Source: Psychroserpens luteus | GTDB lineage: Bacteria > Bacteroidota > Bacteroidia > Flavobacteriales > Flavobacteriaceae | Reading direction: 5' to 3' | NCBI RefSeq assembly: GCF_015319355.1 | Contig: NZ_JADILU010000003.1 | Span: 124,001 to 188,000, forward strand | Length of the DNA: 64,000 nucleotides | Shown: positions 63,016-64,000 of the stretch, piece after piece | Layout: every line of letters starts with the position of its first letter | Position numbering within the stretch: position 1 is the stretch's first letter | Notes under the pieces: model-generated | Seen by the model: only the letters and a program-made list of their open reading frames with translations | The model's database searches: none | What the model was told of the DNA's origin: nothing | Made by a program: the position numbers and the translations under genes

Positions 63016-63288
63016 CTAGTTTACAGCACCACTTAAATCAGAACCAGCTTTAAACTTTACTACGTTTTTAGCTTTGATTTGAATTGTTTTTCCTGTTTGA
63101 GGATTTCTTCCTTCTCTTGCAGATCTTTTAGAAACTGACCAAGAACCAAATCCAACTAAAGATACTCTGTTACCTTTTTGTAAAGATCCTTCGATATCTA
63201 CTAATAAAGAATCTAATGCTTTCTTAGCTGCTGCTTTAGTAATTCCTGCATTTTCAGCCATTCCATTGATTAAATCTGTTTTGTTCAT
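63016..63288 (-). CDS. HU-family DNA-binding protein
   Basis: A 90-residue HU protein, a dimeric nucleoid protein that bends DNA. The start NKTDLINGMAENAGITKAAA and the signature GFGSWSVSKRSAREGRNPQT, with the beta-arm Pro in RNPQTGKTI, are as expected. Length and end are normal. It has a good promoter and its own terminator, so it is expressed as a single gene. HU or IHF proteins often help tyrosine integrases, such as the one encoded nearby. Confidence 0.97.
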   Translation of the reverse strand: MNKTDLINGMAENAGITKAAAKKALDSLLVDIEGSLQKGNRVSLVGFGSWSVSKRSAREGRNPQTGKTIQIKAKNVVKFKAGSDLSGAVN

Positions 63289-63349
63289 AAAATTATATTT
63301 TAAATTGTTAAAAAATAGTTGGGTTAAACTTTATTGTTAAATCCGTACA

Positions 63350-63379
63350 CAAAATTATACGTAAAATCCAGCTACGCAA
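63350..63379 (-). promoter_or_regulatory. HU gene promoter
   Basis: On the minus strand TTG (63377-63379), 19 nt, then TAATTTTG (63350-63357), 61 nt upstream of the HU start codon. Matches the Bacteroidota consensus. Confidence 0.8.
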
Positions 63380-63484
63380 GTAATAGCAAGGGAAATGCGG
63401 ATATTTGTTGATAACTTTGGATATTTGTTAATAAAGGAATGTATTTCATCGGGTTTTTTGATAATATCAATGAATATAAGGGGT

Positions 63485-64000
63485 TTAGAGCATTTTAGCA
63501 TTTTTGCTAAATTCATAACCATTAAGTAATGACTTCACATCCATTTTTCGTTTTCCAGGAAGTTGGATTTCTTTAATATGGATGTAACCGCCTTTAACAG
63601 CAACTTTTAACTCATGTTTTGAGGTTTCTAAGGTTCCAAAATCTAAATCATGTTTTAAAATCTCTTTTTCAATTGCAAATATTTTAATGCTGAGTTGCTC
63701 ATCATCGTTATTTAAGTAACACCAAGCAGCAGGAAATGGATTTAAACCTCTTATCTTATTGTATATGGTATCTATTTCTAAACTCCAATCAATTTTACAA
63801 TTGTCTTTATTAAGTTTATATGCAGTCTTTAAATCTTCTGTTTTTGGTTGTATGATTGTTGCAACATCGCCTTCTTGAATTAAATCTACAGTTGTAATAA
63901 CAAGTTCACTTCCAAGATCCATTAATTTATCATGTAACGTGCCAACAGTTTCATCATCGTTAATTGCAATAGCCTCTTGTAAAATGATGGCTCCAGTATC
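63485..64000 (-). CDS. fmt: methionyl-tRNA formyltransferase, 3' part
   Basis: A partial gene running off the right edge; the frame continues to base 64000 as DTGAIILQEAIAIND and then THDKLM-type sequence before the internal Met at 63922, so that Met is not the true start. The visible 172 residues contain the family's linker and C-terminal tRNA-binding domain (KLNKDNCKIDWSLEIDTIYN, IRGLNPFPAAWCYL, GKRKMDVKSLLNGYEF). The enzyme formylates Met-tRNAfMet for initiation. The catalytic N-terminal domain lies outside the window. Confidence 0.93.
   Translation of the reverse strand, partial: DTGAIILQEAIAINDDETVGTLHDKLMDLGSELVITTVDLIQEGDVATIIQPKTEDLKTAYKLNKDNCKIDWSLEIDTIYNKIRGLNPFPAAWCYLNNDDEQLSIKIFAIEKEILKHDLDFGTLETSKHELKVAVKGGYIHIKEIQLPGKRKMDVKSLLNGYEFSKNAKML

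Overview
The window is AT-rich chromosomal DNA of a marine-type Flavobacteriaceae bacterium (phylum Bacteroidota). The evidence is the proteins with C-terminal type IX secretion sorting domains, the SxxC lipoproteins, the rpsF-rpsR-rplI cluster and the promoters of the Bacteroidota form TTG-N19/20-TAnnTTTG. No genus can be assigned from the sequence alone.

Layout. 1-27.1 kb is host chromosome: small exported proteins, priA, a LytTR regulator, rpsF-rpsR-rplI, an AraC/GyrI regulator overlapping a MacB-type permease, hisS with an unusual insertion, three T9SS-secreted proteins, an NYN-domain protein, a LytTR protein with a degenerate receiver, and a small lipoprotein beside a TPR histidine kinase/response regulator pair. 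Gene-poor stretches at 15.4-17.1 kb and 25.9-26.5 kb hold gene relics.

27.115-60.831 kb is a 33.7-kb integrated genomic island, recognised here from the sequence. A 19-nt core identical at 27115-27133 and 60813-60831 lies in the 3' half of a tRNA-Met gene. The right copy is in the intact tRNA next to a tyrosine recombinase; the left copy continues into a decayed tRNA 3' end. Four direct repeats of 12-bp period lie just inside each end. The cargo is all on the + strand: (a) a type I restriction-modification operon hsdR-hsdM-hsdS continuing into an ATPase/HNH pair (Septu-like), an AbiV-like HEPN protein and a PD-(D/E)XK nuclease; (b) a relic of another hsdS; (c) a tight 13.4-kb operon of a membrane protein, an SPL-like radical SAM enzyme, a methyltransferase-SF1 helicase fusion, a 1082-aa unknown and a 1955-aa DUF1998-type helicase, resembling an enlarged Druantia III system; (d) an overlapping operon of a glycosyltransferase-radical SAM/SPASM fusion, a second glycosyltransferase-like protein, a tyrosine phosphatase, a methyltransferase, a WG-repeat protein and a small beta-rich protein; (e) a minus-strand zinc-finger/unknown/integrase group at the right end.

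60.9-64 kb returns to chromosome: a START-like protein, a class IV aminotransferase, AlgH/YqgE, an HU-family protein and the 3' part of fmt.

The best candidate for an undescribed system is module (c), followed by module (d). An 8-mer, CTTCGGAA, occurs 17 times in the chromosomal ends and the integrase but never in the cargo, which supports foreign origin of the cargo.
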